Below are positions 25,446 to 34,389 of a DNA stretch of 48,164 nucleotides, one piece after another. The position numbers and the translations under genes were made by a program. The DNA is from an uncultured Dysgonomonas sp. (GTDB taxonomy: Bacteria > Bacteroidota > Bacteroidia > Bacteroidales > Dysgonomonadaceae): assembly GCA_937995835.1 (NCBI GenBank), contig CALKIV010000041.1, positions 1 through 48,164 of the forward strand. The letters are read 5' to 3'. Under the pieces are notes generated by a model, which worked only from the letters and a program-made list of their open reading frames with translations, was not told the DNA's origin and did no database searches. The stretch's first letter is position 1, and each line of letters begins with the position of its first letter.

Positions 25446-25664
25446 TTATTTGTATCTAAATGAAATACGTCCTTTAGACAAATCATAAGGTGACATTTCC
25501 ACTCTCACTCGGTCTCCTGGTAGAATACGTATGTAGTGCATACGCATCTTTCCTGAGATATGAGCAGTAATTTCGTGCCCGTTTTCCAATTCAACGCGAA
25601 ACATTGCATTGGAAAGTGCCTCTATGATTGTTCCATCCTGTTCTATTGGTGGTTGTTTTGCCAT
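25446..25664 (-). CDS. infA: Translation initiation factor IF-1
   Basis: A 72-residue single OB-fold protein that blocks the A site during initiation. The conserved QDGTIIEALSNAMFRVEL and SPYDLSKGRISFRYK ends are intact. It is 15 bases after map. Confidence 0.98.
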   Translation of the reverse strand: MAKQPPIEQDGTIIEALSNAMFRVELENGHEITAHISGKMRMHYIRILPGDRVRVEMSPYDLSKGRISFRYK

Positions 25665-25679
25665 ATTAAATTTCTAAAA

Positions 25680-26483
25680 TTAAATTGCTTTATCTCCTAA
25701 AACTTCTTCGATAAAATCGAACGATGATAATATATCTGCCTTACCTTGACGAATTGCCACTGTATGCTCGAAGTGTGCAGATGGTTTGCGATCTTTTGTT
25801 CTGACCGTCCATCCATCATTTTCGAATACAATGTTCTTACTTCCCATGTTGATCATGGGCTCAATGGCGATACACATTCCTTTTTTCAATAGAGCACCTG
25901 TTCCTCTTCTTCCATAATTTGGAACTTCGGGAGCTTCGTGCATCTTGCGTCCAATACCATGTCCTACAAGTTCACGAACAACAGAATATCCTCTCTTTTC
26001 ACAATATTCTTGCACTGTGTGACCGATGTCACCTACCCTCTTACCTTCAACGGCTTGAGCAATGCCTTCATAGAGCGATTCTTTCGTAGTACGTAGTAGA
26101 GCTTTCACTTCTTCTGAAACATTGCCTACACAAAAAGTATAAGCAGAGTCTCCACAGAATCCATTCAACTCTGTTCCACAGTCTACAGAAATAATATCCC
26201 CATCTTTCAATTCATAATCAGTAGGCAATCCATGTACCACTGCTTCATTAACAGAAGCACAAATTGATCCAGGGAACTTCATCACACCAGGTATGCCTGA
26301 ATCGTATCCAAGAAAAGATGGAATTGCTCCATGATCGAGAATAAATTCTTTGGCAATCTTATCTAGTTGTGCAGGAGTTACCCCTGGTTTGACATGCTTT
26401 GCAACTTCCCCTAGAGTTTTACCCACTAGTTGATTTGCTGCGCGCATCAATTCAATCTCTTCTTCTGTCTTTAGAAATATCAT
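25680..26483 (-). CDS. map: Methionine aminopeptidase, type I
   Basis: A 267-residue metalloprotease that removes the initiator methionine. Metal ligands are visible in SVDCGTELNGFCGDSAYTF (two Asp), GHGIGRKMHE (His), and the Glu residues in IAIEPM and FEHTVAI. There is no zinc-finger N-terminal extension. It sits between secY and infA; adk, found here in many bacteria, is absent. Confidence 0.97.
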   Translation of the reverse strand: MIFLKTEEEIELMRAANQLVGKTLGEVAKHVKPGVTPAQLDKIAKEFILDHGAIPSFLGYDSGIPGVMKFPGSICASVNEAVVHGLPTDYELKDGDIISVDCGTELNGFCGDSAYTFCVGNVSEEVKALLRTTKESLYEGIAQAVEGKRVGDIGHTVQEYCEKRGYSVVRELVGHGIGRKMHEAPEVPNYGRRGTGALLKKGMCIAIEPMINMGSKNIVFENDGWTVRTKDRKPSAHFEHTVAIRQGKADILSSFDFIEEVLGDKAI

Positions 26484-26503
26484 TTAATTTTTTTCTGTTA
26501 TTT

Positions 26504-27829
26504 TTAATATGCTGCAACCGAACTTTGACGTCCTTTAATTCTTCCTGATTTTAGCAAACCATCATAATGTCTCATCAACAAGTGACTTTCGATTTGCTGT
26601 AAAGTATCTAGTACTACACCAACAAGAATCAGTAGAGATGTTCCTCCAAAAAATTGAGAAAACTCACGGCTCACTCCAAATGCGCTTGCAAAAGCTGGAA
26701 GAATTGCAACAGCAGCTAAGAACAATGAACCAGGCAATGTTATGCGTGACATCACTGTATCTATATAATCTGCAGTATTTTTTCCGGGTTTGATGCCTGG
26801 AATAAATCCATTGTTACGTTTCAACTCATCTGCAATTTGCACTGGATTGATAGTCACTGCTGTATAGAACCAAGTAAAAGCGATAATTAAAAATGCAAAT
26901 ACTGCATTATAAAGCACACTTGTATGATCCATAAAACCTGCGAAGAAACCTGTGCTGTCTCCTTGGTTAAAACCAGCCAAAGTGATAGGTACAAACATAA
27001 TTGCTTGCGCAAAAATGATAGGCATCACGTTAGCTGCATTCACTTTTAGCGGTAGATATTGGCGTGCTCCGGCATATTGCTTGTTTCCAACTACTCGTTT
27101 TGCATATTGTACAGGTATTCTACGAGTACCTTGTACTAATAATATTGCACCACAGATAATCAACAACAACAATACGATTTCAGCAAGGAACATTACTAAA
27201 CCTCCTGCCTGACTGCTCAATCGTGAGGTAAACTCACCGATCAGAGCATGAGGCAATCTAGCAATAATACCCACTAGGATGATAAACGACACACCGTTAC
27301 CAACTCCCTTGTCAGTAATACGTTCTCCCAACCAAAGTACAAACATACTTCCTGCTGCAAGAATGATAGTTGACTGAATCAAGAAAAGAGGAGTTGTACC
27401 TCCTATCACAGCATCTCCGACAGCACCAACAAGGTATGCAGGGCCTTGGAACACCAAGATAGCTAAGGTTAGATAACGAGTGTACTGATTCATCTTAGTA
27501 CGTCCGCTTTCACCTTCACGTTGAAGTTTTTGGAAATAAGGAATCGCTATACCCAACAATTGCATAACGATGGATGCAGAAATGTAAGGCATGATCCCCA
27601 ATGCAAAAATAGATGCATTAGCAAACGCACCCCCTGAGAACATATCCAACAAACCTAACAGACCACCAGAAGCTTTAGATGCGAAATCTTGAAGCTTCAC
27701 TGTATCAATTCCTGGTAAAACGACAAAAGAGCCAAAACGATAGATTACCACAAAAAAGAAAGTAATGAAGATCCTGTTGCGCAGGTCTTCAATACTAACG
27801 ATATTCTTTATTGTTTTAACAAATCCCAT
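26504..27829 (-). CDS. secY: Protein translocase subunit SecY
   Basis: A 441-residue protein with ten predicted membrane helices, forming the channel for protein export. The plug-region motif LGIMPYISASIVMQLL and the C-terminal tail segments (LLMRHYDGLLKSGRIKGR) are typical. It starts one base after rplO ends, indicating translational coupling. Confidence 0.97.
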   Translation of the reverse strand: MGFVKTIKNIVSIEDLRNRIFITFFFVVIYRFGSFVVLPGIDTVKLQDFASKASGGLLGLLDMFSGGAFANASIFALGIMPYISASIVMQLLGIAIPYFQKLQREGESGRTKMNQYTRYLTLAILVFQGPAYLVGAVGDAVIGGTTPLFLIQSTIILAAGSMFVLWLGERITDKGVGNGVSFIILVGIIARLPHALIGEFTSRLSSQAGGLVMFLAEIVLLLLIICGAILLVQGTRRIPVQYAKRVVGNKQYAGARQYLPLKVNAANVMPIIFAQAIMFVPITLAGFNQGDSTGFFAGFMDHTSVLYNAVFAFLIIAFTWFYTAVTINPVQIADELKRNNGFIPGIKPGKNTADYIDTVMSRITLPGSLFLAAVAILPAFASAFGVSREFSQFFGGTSLLILVGVVLDTLQQIESHLLMRHYDGLLKSGRIKGRQSSVAAY

Positions 27830-27830
27830 C

Positions 27831-28280
27831 TTACTCTACTTTTGTAACGGTTCCACCTGCAGCTGTGATAGCTGCTTCTGCCGATTTAGAAAATGCATGT
27901 GCTACAACCTCTAGTTTTGCAGACAATGTTCCATTTCCTAAAATTTTTACTAAATCTTTAGCTGAAGCAAGACCTGCTTGACACAATACTACTGTATCGA
28001 TCTTTGTTAGATTCTTAGTTTCTGCTAGATTTTGTAAAGCATCCAGATTGATTGCTTTGAAAGCAATACGGTTATTGTTTTTAAAACCATACTTAGGAAC
28101 TCTTCTTTGAAGTGGCATTTGTCCTCCTTCAAATCCGAATTTCTTAGAATAACCAGATCTGGACTTAGCTCCTTTATGACCTCTACCGGCTGTTTTCCTC
28201 AACCCCGATCCGGCTCCACGTCCGACTCTTTTTCTGGTTTTGGTAGCACCTGCTGCAGGTCTCAAATTTGATAAACTCAT
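27831..28280 (-). CDS. rplO: 50S ribosomal protein L15
   Basis: A 149-residue protein. The glycine- and arginine-rich N-terminus (RKRVGRGAGSGLRKTAGRGH) reaches into 23S rRNA, and the C-terminal domain ends VVAHAFSKSAEAAITAAGG. Directly followed by secY. Confidence 0.98.
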   Translation of the reverse strand: MSLSNLRPAAGATKTRKRVGRGAGSGLRKTAGRGHKGAKSRSGYSKKFGFEGGQMPLQRRVPKYGFKNNNRIAFKAINLDALQNLAETKNLTKIDTVVLCQAGLASAKDLVKILGNGTLSAKLEVVAHAFSKSAEAAITAAGGTVTKVE

Positions 28281-28311
28281 ATTTTATTTTGTTTATTTCT
28301 TTAAAACTAAA

Positions 28312-28488
28312 TTAGTCAACAACAGCCACAAGGTGCTTCACTTTGTTGATCATACCTCTTATAGCAGGTGAGTCATTGTGCTCAACAACTGCATTCATCT
28401 TTCTTAGACCAAGAGCATCAAGTGTTCTTTTTTGGTCTTCAGGTCTACCGATTCGGCTTCTAACTTGTTTAACTTTTATTTTTGCCAT
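28312..28488 (-). CDS. rpmD: 50S ribosomal protein L30
   Basis: A 58-residue protein, too short for many gene finders. It begins MAKIKVKQVRSRIGRPEDQK and ends VKHLVAVVD, matching the single ferredoxin-like fold of L30. It lies between rpsE and rplO, its conserved position. Confidence 0.97.
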   Translation of the reverse strand: MAKIKVKQVRSRIGRPEDQKRTLDALGLRKMNAVVEHNDSPAIRGMINKVKHLVAVVD

Positions 28489-28509
28489 AATTCTTTTTCT
28501 TTTTGCAAA

Positions 28510-29025
28510 TTAACCGTTAAAAACTTTCTCCATTGAAATACCTCTTGTTTGAGCAATGGTATATGGATCTCTCAATTCACCTAAAGCAAGAATCGTAGCT
28601 TTCACCAAGTTATGAGGGTTTGATGCACCTTTTGATTTTGCAAGAACGTCAGTTACACCAACACTCTCCAATACGGCACGCATCGCACCACCTGCTTTCA
28701 CTCCAGTACCTTCTGCTGCTGGCTTGATAAACACCTCTGAACCTGCAAATCTTGCTTCTTGCTCGTGAGGGATCGTTCCTTTATGAATAGGAACTCTAAT
28801 CAAGTTTTTCTTTGCAGCCTCAACTCCTTTAGCAATGGCCGTAGTGACTTCACCAGCTTTTCCTAATCCGTATCCAATGATACCATCTTCGTTTCCAACA
28901 ACAACGATAGCTGCAAAGCTGAAGGTACGTCCTCCTTTTGTTACTTTAGTAACACGCTTGATAGCAACCAATCTGTCTTTTAGTTCAAGATCGTTGGTGG
29001 ATTTTACTCTGTTAAATTCTGCCAT
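28510..29025 (-). CDS. rpsE: 30S ribosomal protein S5
   Basis: A 171-residue protein involved in decoding accuracy and mRNA unwinding. It has an N-terminal double-stranded RNA-binding fold (KGGRTFSFAAIVVVGNEDG) and C-terminal domain (RAVLESVGVTDVLAKSKG). Five bases after rplR. Confidence 0.98.
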   Translation of the reverse strand: MAEFNRVKSTNDLELKDRLVAIKRVTKVTKGGRTFSFAAIVVVGNEDGIIGYGLGKAGEVTTAIAKGVEAAKKNLIRVPIHKGTIPHEQEARFAGSEVFIKPAAEGTGVKAGGAMRAVLESVGVTDVLAKSKGASNPHNLVKATILALGELRDPYTIAQTRGISMEKVFNG

Positions 29026-29030
29026 TTCTA

Positions 29031-29375
29031 TTAAAATTTAAGTCCTGCATTACGGGCAGCATCTGCCAATTCTTTCACTCTTCCATGATATAAGTGGCCA
29101 TTACGGTCAAATATAACGCTGGTAACTCCAGCTTCTTGAGCACTCTTAGCAATCATTTCTCCAACTTTAGCTGCAAGTTCTTTTTTAGTAACCTTGTCAG
29201 TCAGCTTCACTGATGAAGCCGAAGCTAGAGTTTTTCCACTTAGGTCGTCAATTACCTGAGCGTAGATTTGCTTATTGCTTCTGAACACAGTAAGACGAGG
29301 ACGTTCAGCTGTTCCTGAAATCTTTCCACGTATACGTGCTTTTATTTTAATTCTTCTTTCTTTCTTAGTTGTCAT
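29031..29375 (-). CDS. rplR: 50S ribosomal protein L18
   Basis: A 114-residue 5S rRNA-binding protein with a basic N-terminus (KKERRIKIKARIRGKISGT) and the C-terminal FDRNGHLYHGRVKELADAAR motif. Standard place after rplF. Confidence 0.98.
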   Translation of the reverse strand: MTTKKERRIKIKARIRGKISGTAERPRLTVFRSNKQIYAQVIDDLSGKTLASASSVKLTDKVTKKELAAKVGEMIAKSAQEAGVTSVIFDRNGHLYHGRVKELADAARNAGLKF

Positions 29376-29395
29376 GTTCGTTACAGTTTTACTAA

Positions 29396-29950
29396 TTACT
29401 TACCTGCAGCCTTACCAGACTTGCGACGGATTTGCTCACCAACAAAACGAACTCCTTTACCTTTGTAAGGCTCTGGCATACGTAATGAGCGAATTTTAGC
29501 ACACACCTGACCAATAAGTTGTTTATCGCACGATTCTAAAAGAATCAAAGGATTCTTATTTCTTTCAGATTTTGTATCCAAAACGATTTCCTTAGGCAAT
29601 AAAATAAACACTGGATGTGTAAAACCTAACGAAAGTTCTAGAACTTGTCCTTGATGTGAAGCACGATAACCTACACCTACTAATTCCAATTCCTTACGGT
29701 AGCCATGAGAAACTCCAACAACCATGTTGTTGATTAGTGAACGGTATAGACCATGCATCGCACGATCTTCTTTTTCCTCAGTTGCACGAGTTACTTCAAT
29801 TTCGTTATCTTTCACAGAAACAGTGATTGAAGCTGCAACTTCTTGAGAAAGTTCTCCTTTAGGTCCTTTAACTGTAACAACGTTGTCTTTACCTACGGTG
29901 ATAGTAACCCCAGCAGGTATTTCAATTGGTAATTTTCCTATTCTTGACAT
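29396..29950 (-). CDS. rplF: 50S ribosomal protein L6
   Basis: A 184-residue protein with two duplicated domains, near the factor-binding site. It begins MSRIGKLPIEIPAGVTITV and has the PEPYKGKGVRF signature at the C-terminus. Confidence 0.98.
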   Translation of the reverse strand: MSRIGKLPIEIPAGVTITVGKDNVVTVKGPKGELSQEVAASITVSVKDNEIEVTRATEEKEDRAMHGLYRSLINNMVVGVSHGYRKELELVGVGYRASHQGQVLELSLGFTHPVFILLPKEIVLDTKSERNKNPLILLESCDKQLIGQVCAKIRSLRMPEPYKGKGVRFVGEQIRRKSGKAAGK

Positions 29951-29969
29951 CTTTTCTCCTCTTTGTTAA

Positions 29970-30365
29970 TTAATAAACATAACATAATACTTCACCACCA
30001 ATACCTAGTGAGCGAGCTTCTTTGTCTGTCATAACTCCTTTAGAGGTAGTCAAGATGGCTATACCTAGTCCATTTAGAACTCTTGGTAGATCTTTATGTC
30101 CTACATACTTACGAAGTCCTGGAGTAGAAATACGGATAAGTTTCTTTATCGCATTTACTTTGCTCTTAGGATTGTATTTCAAGGCAATCTTAATTGCGCC
30201 TTGAGGACCATCTTCTACAAACTTGTAATTAAGGATGTATCCTTTTTCGAAGAGAATTTTAGTCATCTCTTTCTTTAGATTTGACGCAGGTATGTCCACT
30301 ACCCTGTGCCCAGCCATGATGGCGTTACGCACTCGCGTCAAATAGTCTGCTATTGGATCTGTCAT
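29970..30365 (-). CDS. rpsH: 30S ribosomal protein S8
   Basis: A 131-residue primary 16S rRNA binder. It starts MTDPIADYLTRVRNAIMAGH and ends with the RNA-contacting TSKGVMTDKEARSLGIGGEVLCYVY. S8 represses the spc operon in E. coli; a small hairpin lies in the 73-base gap just upstream. Confidence 0.98.
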   Translation of the reverse strand: MTDPIADYLTRVRNAIMAGHRVVDIPASNLKKEMTKILFEKGYILNYKFVEDGPQGAIKIALKYNPKSKVNAIKKLIRISTPGLRKYVGHKDLPRVLNGLGIAILTTSKGVMTDKEARSLGIGGEVLCYVY

Positions 30366-30385
30366 AATTAATTGATTTAAATTAA

Positions 30386-30400
30386 TTCCGTTATTCGGAA
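30386..30400 (-). promoter_or_regulatory. Small hairpin in the rpsN-rpsH gap, candidate S8 control site
   Basis: TTCCG and CGGAA pair around five bases, 20 bases before the rpsH start, in a 73-base AT-rich gap. The role is inferred from position; the stem is short. Confidence 0.3.
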
Positions 30401-30438
30401 CAATATTTAAAATACTATATACTAAAAATAATTTTTTC

Positions 30439-30708
30439 TTACCAGCTAGCTTTTTTCACTCCTGGGATCAAGCCTTTTGAAGCCATTTCTCTGAATTGAA
30501 TACGAGAAATTCCAAATTGGCGGATATATCCCTTAGGGCGTCCAGTGATGCTGCAACGATTGTGCAAACGTACTGGAGAAGCATTCTTAGGAAGTGATTG
30601 TAGTCCTTCATAGTCGCCTTCAGCTTTCATCTGAGCTCTTTTCTCAGCATACTTAGCAACCATTCTTTGACGTTTCACTTCACGCGCTTTCATTGATTCT
30701 TTTGCCAT
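30439..30708 (-). CDS. rpsN: 30S ribosomal protein S14, zinc-free form
   Basis: An 89-residue protein. I start it at MAKESMKAREVKRQRM (30708); a longer open frame of 14 more codons overlaps rplE and has no family similarity. It lacks the CxxC pairs of the zinc-binding short form and has the longer C-minus architecture, with LHNRCSITGRPKGYIRQFG and a GVKKASW end. Confidence 0.97.
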   Translation of the reverse strand: MAKESMKAREVKRQRMVAKYAEKRAQMKAEGDYEGLQSLPKNASPVRLHNRCSITGRPKGYIRQFGISRIQFREMASKGLIPGVKKASW

Positions 30709-30715
30709 ATCTAAC

Positions 30716-31273
30716 TTAGTTCTTTTTTGCGTTTTTAAATGGAATTCCAAACTCTCTTAGTAGAGCATATCCTTCTTCATCTGTTTTAGCAGAAGTTACA
30801 AAAGTAATATTCATTCCCAATATCTTACTAACACTATCGATATTAATTTCTGGGAAAATGATTTGCTCTTCCACACCTAATGTATAGTTTCCTTGTCCGT
30901 CAAATTTGCTTTCCACTCCTTTGAAGTCACGAATACGTGGTAGAGCTACGCGAATTAGTCTTTCAAGAAATTCATACATGTTTTGGTTACGCAATGTTAC
31001 CATCACACCAATAGGCATGCCTTTACGAAGTTTGAAATTAGAAATATCTTTCTTCGAACGTCTTGCTATCGCTTTTTGTCCAGTGATAGCAGTCATTTCG
31101 TTGATAGCTGTTTCTATAATTTTCTTGTCAGCAACTGCAATTCCAAGACCTTGATTTACAACGATCTTTTCCAAAACAGGAACCTGCATTACAGTTTTAT
31201 AGCCGAATTCTTTCATCAATGCTGAAACAATACGGTCTGTATATTCTTTCTTAAGATTTGGTGTAGTACTCAT
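30716..31273 (-). CDS. rplE: 50S ribosomal protein L5
   Basis: A 185-residue 5S rRNA-binding protein that contacts S13 across the subunits. It includes EKIVVNQGLGIAV near the N-terminus and IIFPEINIDSVSKILGMNITFV near the C-terminus. Its start overlaps the rplX stop by one base (TAATG). Confidence 0.98.
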   Translation of the reverse strand: MSTTPNLKKEYTDRIVSALMKEFGYKTVMQVPVLEKIVVNQGLGIAVADKKIIETAINEMTAITGQKAIARRSKKDISNFKLRKGMPIGVMVTLRNQNMYEFLERLIRVALPRIRDFKGVESKFDGQGNYTLGVEEQIIFPEINIDSVSKILGMNITFVTSAKTDEEGYALLREFGIPFKNAKKN

Positions 31274-31593
31274 TATTTAATTTCCTCCCCTGTAGTTTTA
31301 GCGTAACGTACTAGCTTCCCTGTAGTCTCATCTTTTTTACGTCCTATACGTGTTGCTTTCCCTTTCGAGTCCACCACGTTTAGGTTAGAGATGTGAATCG
31401 GAGCCTCTTTTTTCTCTCTGCCTCCTTGAGGATTATTTGCACTAGGCTTTGCATGCTTAGTAACCATATTGATACCTTCAACAAGCGCACGTTGTTTCTC
31501 AACCAGAACCTTCAACACACGTCCTGTTTTTCCTTTATCAACACCGGTATTTACATAAACTATATCGCCTTTCTTGATATGTAATTTACTCAT
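31273..31593 (-). CDS. rplX: 50S ribosomal protein L24
   Basis: A 106-residue assembly initiator with the KOW motif GDIVYVNTGVDKGKTGRVLKV at its N-terminus. Translationally coupled to rplE by a TAATG overlap. Confidence 0.98.
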   Translation of the reverse strand: MSKLHIKKGDIVYVNTGVDKGKTGRVLKVLVEKQRALVEGINMVTKHAKPSANNPQGGREKKEAPIHISNLNVVDSKGKATRIGRKKDETTGKLVRYAKTTGEEIK

Positions 31594-31612
31594 TGCTTTT
31601 TAGTTTTATTAT

Positions 31613-31978
31613 TTATAATACCTCAGGTGCTAATGAAACAACTTTCATATTTATTGCACGTAGCTCACGAGCTACTGGGCCAAATATACGGCTTCCTCTG
31701 ATATCTCCAGCTGCATTTAGCAATACACAAGCATTGTCATCGAAACGTATGTAAGAACCATCTGCACGACGGATTTCTTTTTTTGTACGTACGATAAGTG
31801 CTTTTGTTACTGCACCTTTCTTAATTTCACTTGATGGGATTACGTTTTTGATAGCTACAACGATCACATCACCAACTGACGCATAACGTCTTCTTGTTCC
31901 GCCTAGAACGCGGATACATAATGCTTCTCTAGCTCCACTGTTATCAGTTACCACTAGTCTTGATTCTTGTTGTATCAT
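31613..31978 (-). CDS. rplN: 50S ribosomal protein L14
   Basis: A 121-residue protein beginning MIQQESRLVVTDNSGAREAL, with the central signature AIKNVIPSSEIKKGAVTKA. It forms an intersubunit bridge with 16S rRNA. Three bases after rpsQ. Confidence 0.98.
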   Translation of the reverse strand: MIQQESRLVVTDNSGAREALCIRVLGGTRRRYASVGDVIVVAIKNVIPSSEIKKGAVTKALIVRTKKEIRRADGSYIRFDDNACVLLNAAGDIRGSRIFGPVARELRAINMKVVSLAPEVL

Positions 31979-31981
31979 ATC

Positions 31982-32239
31982 TTACTTAGCTCTTTCGATT
32001 ATTTCGATTAATCTCCATCTTTTTGATTTACTCAACGGACGAGTTTCCATGATACGTACTGTATCACCTATGTTGCACTCGTTCTTTTCGTCATGTGCAT
32101 GGAATTTACGTGTTTTGTTCACATATTTTCCATACATAGGGTGTCTTTCTTTCCACTTCACTTCAACAGTAATGGTCTTCTCCATTTTGTTGCTAGAAAC
32201 TACCCCTATTCTCTCTTTTCTTAAATTTCTAGTTTCCAT
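31982..32239 (-). CDS. rpsQ: 30S ribosomal protein S17
   Basis: An 85-residue OB-fold protein with RKERIGVVSSNKMEKTITVEV and the GDTVRIMETRPLSKSKRW signature. Its start overlaps the rpmC stop by one base (TGATG), so translation is coupled. Confidence 0.98.
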   Translation of the reverse strand: METRNLRKERIGVVSSNKMEKTITVEVKWKERHPMYGKYVNKTRKFHAHDEKNECNIGDTVRIMETRPLSKSKRWRLIEIIERAK

Positions 32240-32445
32240 CAGTTACTCGCTTTTTGATTTAGTTGTCTTTGACGTAGTTCAGTCATGATACGAGCAATCG
32301 TTTTACGTTTTGCTTTGATTTCAGCTGGATTGTCAACAGGAGACACACTATGATTTAACACCATTTGATTAAGTGCTATTTTTTCAGCATCTAATCTTTC
32401 TGATAATTCTTTATCTGATAATTCTCTTACTTCTGCGATCTTCAT
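32239..32445 (-). CDS. rpmC: 50S ribosomal protein L29
   Basis: A 68-residue two-helix protein at the peptide exit tunnel. It starts MKIAEVRELSDKELSERL and has the conserved IKAKRKTIARIMTELRQR segment. Five bases after rplP. Confidence 0.97.
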   Translation of the reverse strand: MKIAEVRELSDKELSERLDAEKIALNQMVLNHSVSPVDNPAEIKAKRKTIARIMTELRQRQLNQKASN

Positions 32446-32450
32446 AACAA

Positions 32451-32879
32451 TTATTTTTTGTTGAATTCGTAATCTCTACGTACAATAAATTTAGTTGTTA
32501 CTGGAAGCTTTTGGGCTGCCAATCGTAGAGCTTCTTTAGCTACATCATAAGGGACACCATCAATTTCGAAAAGAATTCTACCTGGTGTAACTGGAGCAAC
32601 GAAACCTTCAGGAGCACCTTTCCCTTTACCCATACGTACCTCTAGAGGCTTAGCTGTAATAGGTTTATCTGGGAAAATTCGCACCCAAACTTGTCCTTGA
32701 CGTTGCATGTAACGAGTAACAGCAATACGAGCCGCTTCAATCTGACGTCCAGTGATCCATTTAGATTCAAGAGTCTTGATTCCAAATGATCCGAAAGCCA
32801 GCTGATGCCCTCTTTGGGCAATGCCTTTCATACGGCCTTTTTGCTGTCTTCTGAATTTTGTTTTACGTGGTTGTAACAT
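32451..32879 (-). CDS. rplP: 50S ribosomal protein L16
   Basis: A 142-residue protein near the A-site tRNA. It has MLQPRKTKFRRQQKGRMKG at the N-terminus and the GRILFEIDGVPYDVAKEALR signature near the C-terminus. Confidence 0.98.
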   Translation of the reverse strand: MLQPRKTKFRRQQKGRMKGIAQRGHQLAFGSFGIKTLESKWITGRQIEAARIAVTRYMQRQGQVWVRIFPDKPITAKPLEVRMGKGKGAPEGFVAPVTPGRILFEIDGVPYDVAKEALRLAAQKLPVTTKFIVRRDYEFNKK

Positions 32880-32900
32880 TTTTCTTCAAACGTTTTTTAA

Positions 32901-33641
32901 TTACTTTCTCTTACCTCTCTTGAAACCTCTTCCGCCACCTTCGTTGTTACTACGACGACGTGCTCCGCCTTGTCCACCATCTCTTGGTTGGGCAAATTGA
33001 GGAGCGAGGTCTTGCTTACCGTAAACTTCTCCACGGCATATCCATACTTTAACTCCAATCAAACCAACTTTTGTCAATGCTCCTGCGTGTGCATAGTCAA
33101 TGTCAGCACGGAAAGTATGCAAAGGAGTTCTTCCTTCTTTATACATTTCTGAACGAGCCATTTCTGCCCCATTCAAACGTCCTGATACTTGAATTTTGAT
33201 ACCTTCTGCACCCATTCTCATGGTTGATGCAATAGCCATCTTCACAGCACGACGATAAGCGATATTACCTTCAAGTTGACGAGCGATGTTGTTAGCAACG
33301 ATCACAGCATCAAGTTCTGGTTTTTTGATTTCAAAAATATTGATTTGAATATCCTTATCCGTAATTTTCTTTAATTCTTCTTTCAACTTGTCTACTTCTT
33401 GTCCACCTTTTCCGATGATAATTCCCGGACGAGCCGTACAGATAGTAATAGTTACAAGTTTTAAAGTTCTTTCGATCACAACACGTGATACACTAGCTTT
33501 GGCTAGACGGGCATCCAGATACTTACGGATTTTATTATCTTCTAAAAGCGTAGCACTGTAGTCTTTGCCTCCATACCAATTAGAGTCCCAACCTCTGATT
33601 ATTCCTAATCTGTTTGCTATTGGATTAACTTTTTGTCCCAT
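32901..33641 (-). CDS. rpsC: 30S ribosomal protein S3
   Basis: A 246-residue protein of the mRNA entry tunnel. The KH domain holds ARPGIIIGKGGQEVDKLK. The C-terminal 30 residues are a Gly/Arg/Asn-rich tail, longer than in E. coli. Three bases after rplV. Confidence 0.98.
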   Translation of the reverse strand: MGQKVNPIANRLGIIRGWDSNWYGGKDYSATLLEDNKIRKYLDARLAKASVSRVVIERTLKLVTITICTARPGIIIGKGGQEVDKLKEELKKITDKDIQINIFEIKKPELDAVIVANNIARQLEGNIAYRRAVKMAIASTMRMGAEGIKIQVSGRLNGAEMARSEMYKEGRTPLHTFRADIDYAHAGALTKVGLIGVKVWICRGEVYGKQDLAPQFAQPRDGGQGGARRRSNNEGGGRGFKRGKRK

Positions 33642-33644
33642 CTA

Positions 33645-34052
33645 TTATTTTTCTTTTACAGTTGTTAGTGTATCGATGTGAAGAGTTATATGATTCGAGT
33701 GTTTACGAATTCTAGTCCCTCTTCCTTGTGCTCTTGGGCGCATTCTTTTCAGAGATGCTCCTTGATCAACAAATAGTTGCGAGATATATAATTCTCCTGC
33801 TTCTGCTTTACGACCATTTTTGATTTCCCAGTTCGCAATAGCTGAGCGTAATAAATTTTCTATTTTTCCTGCAGCTTCTTTGCTAGAGAATTTCAAAACG
33901 CCAAGCGCTCTAAAAACTTCCATGCCGCGGACCATATCTGCAACAAGACGCATTTTACGAGGCGAAGTTGGTACGTTATTCAACTTAGCAAAAGAAATGG
34001 ATTTTCTAGCTTCCTTTCTTGCATCAGCTGCTTCTTTTTTCCTTTTACCCAT
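33645..34052 (-). CDS. rplV: 50S ribosomal protein L22
   Basis: A 135-residue protein lining the exit tunnel. It contains the core SPRKMRLVADMVRGMEV and the tunnel-loop region RMRPRAQGRGTRIRKHSNHI. The basic N-terminal extension (MGKRKKEAADARKEARKS) is longer than in E. coli. Confidence 0.98.
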   Translation of the reverse strand: MGKRKKEAADARKEARKSISFAKLNNVPTSPRKMRLVADMVRGMEVFRALGVLKFSSKEAAGKIENLLRSAIANWEIKNGRKAEAGELYISQLFVDQGASLKRMRPRAQGRGTRIRKHSNHITLHIDTLTTVKEK

Positions 34053-34099
34053 TTTTACTTTTTGTTTTTGTTTAAATATACAGGCTTCTTACCTCTCAT

Positions 34100-34366
34100 T
34101 TATCTTTTTTTACCTCCATGTCCACGGAATGTACGTGTCAGTGCAAACTCTCCCAGTTTGTGACCTACCATGTTTTCTGTTACATATACTGGAATAAATT
34201 TGTTCCCATTATGCACAGCGATAGTATGCCCAACGAAGTCGGGAGATATCATTGAAGCCCTTGACCAAGTTTTGATGACAGCCTTCTTTCCTGACTCATT
34301 CATCGCCAGAACTCTACCTTCAAGCTTAACATCTATATGTGGGCCTTTTTTTAACGAACGACTCAT
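34100..34366 (-). CDS. rpsS: 30S ribosomal protein S19
   Basis: An 88-residue head protein with MSRSLKKGPHIDVKLEGRV at the N-terminus and GHKLGEFALTRTFRGHGGK at the C-terminus. Standard length and position. Confidence 0.98.
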   Translation of the reverse strand: MSRSLKKGPHIDVKLEGRVLAMNESGKKAVIKTWSRASMISPDFVGHTIAVHNGNKFIPVYVTENMVGHKLGEFALTRTFRGHGGKKR

Positions 34367-34389
34367 ATTATAATTTTAAATCAGGTTAA

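Noticed and set aside
30709..30750. Longer start for S14
   Set aside because: The extra 14 residues overlap rplE and do not match the family.
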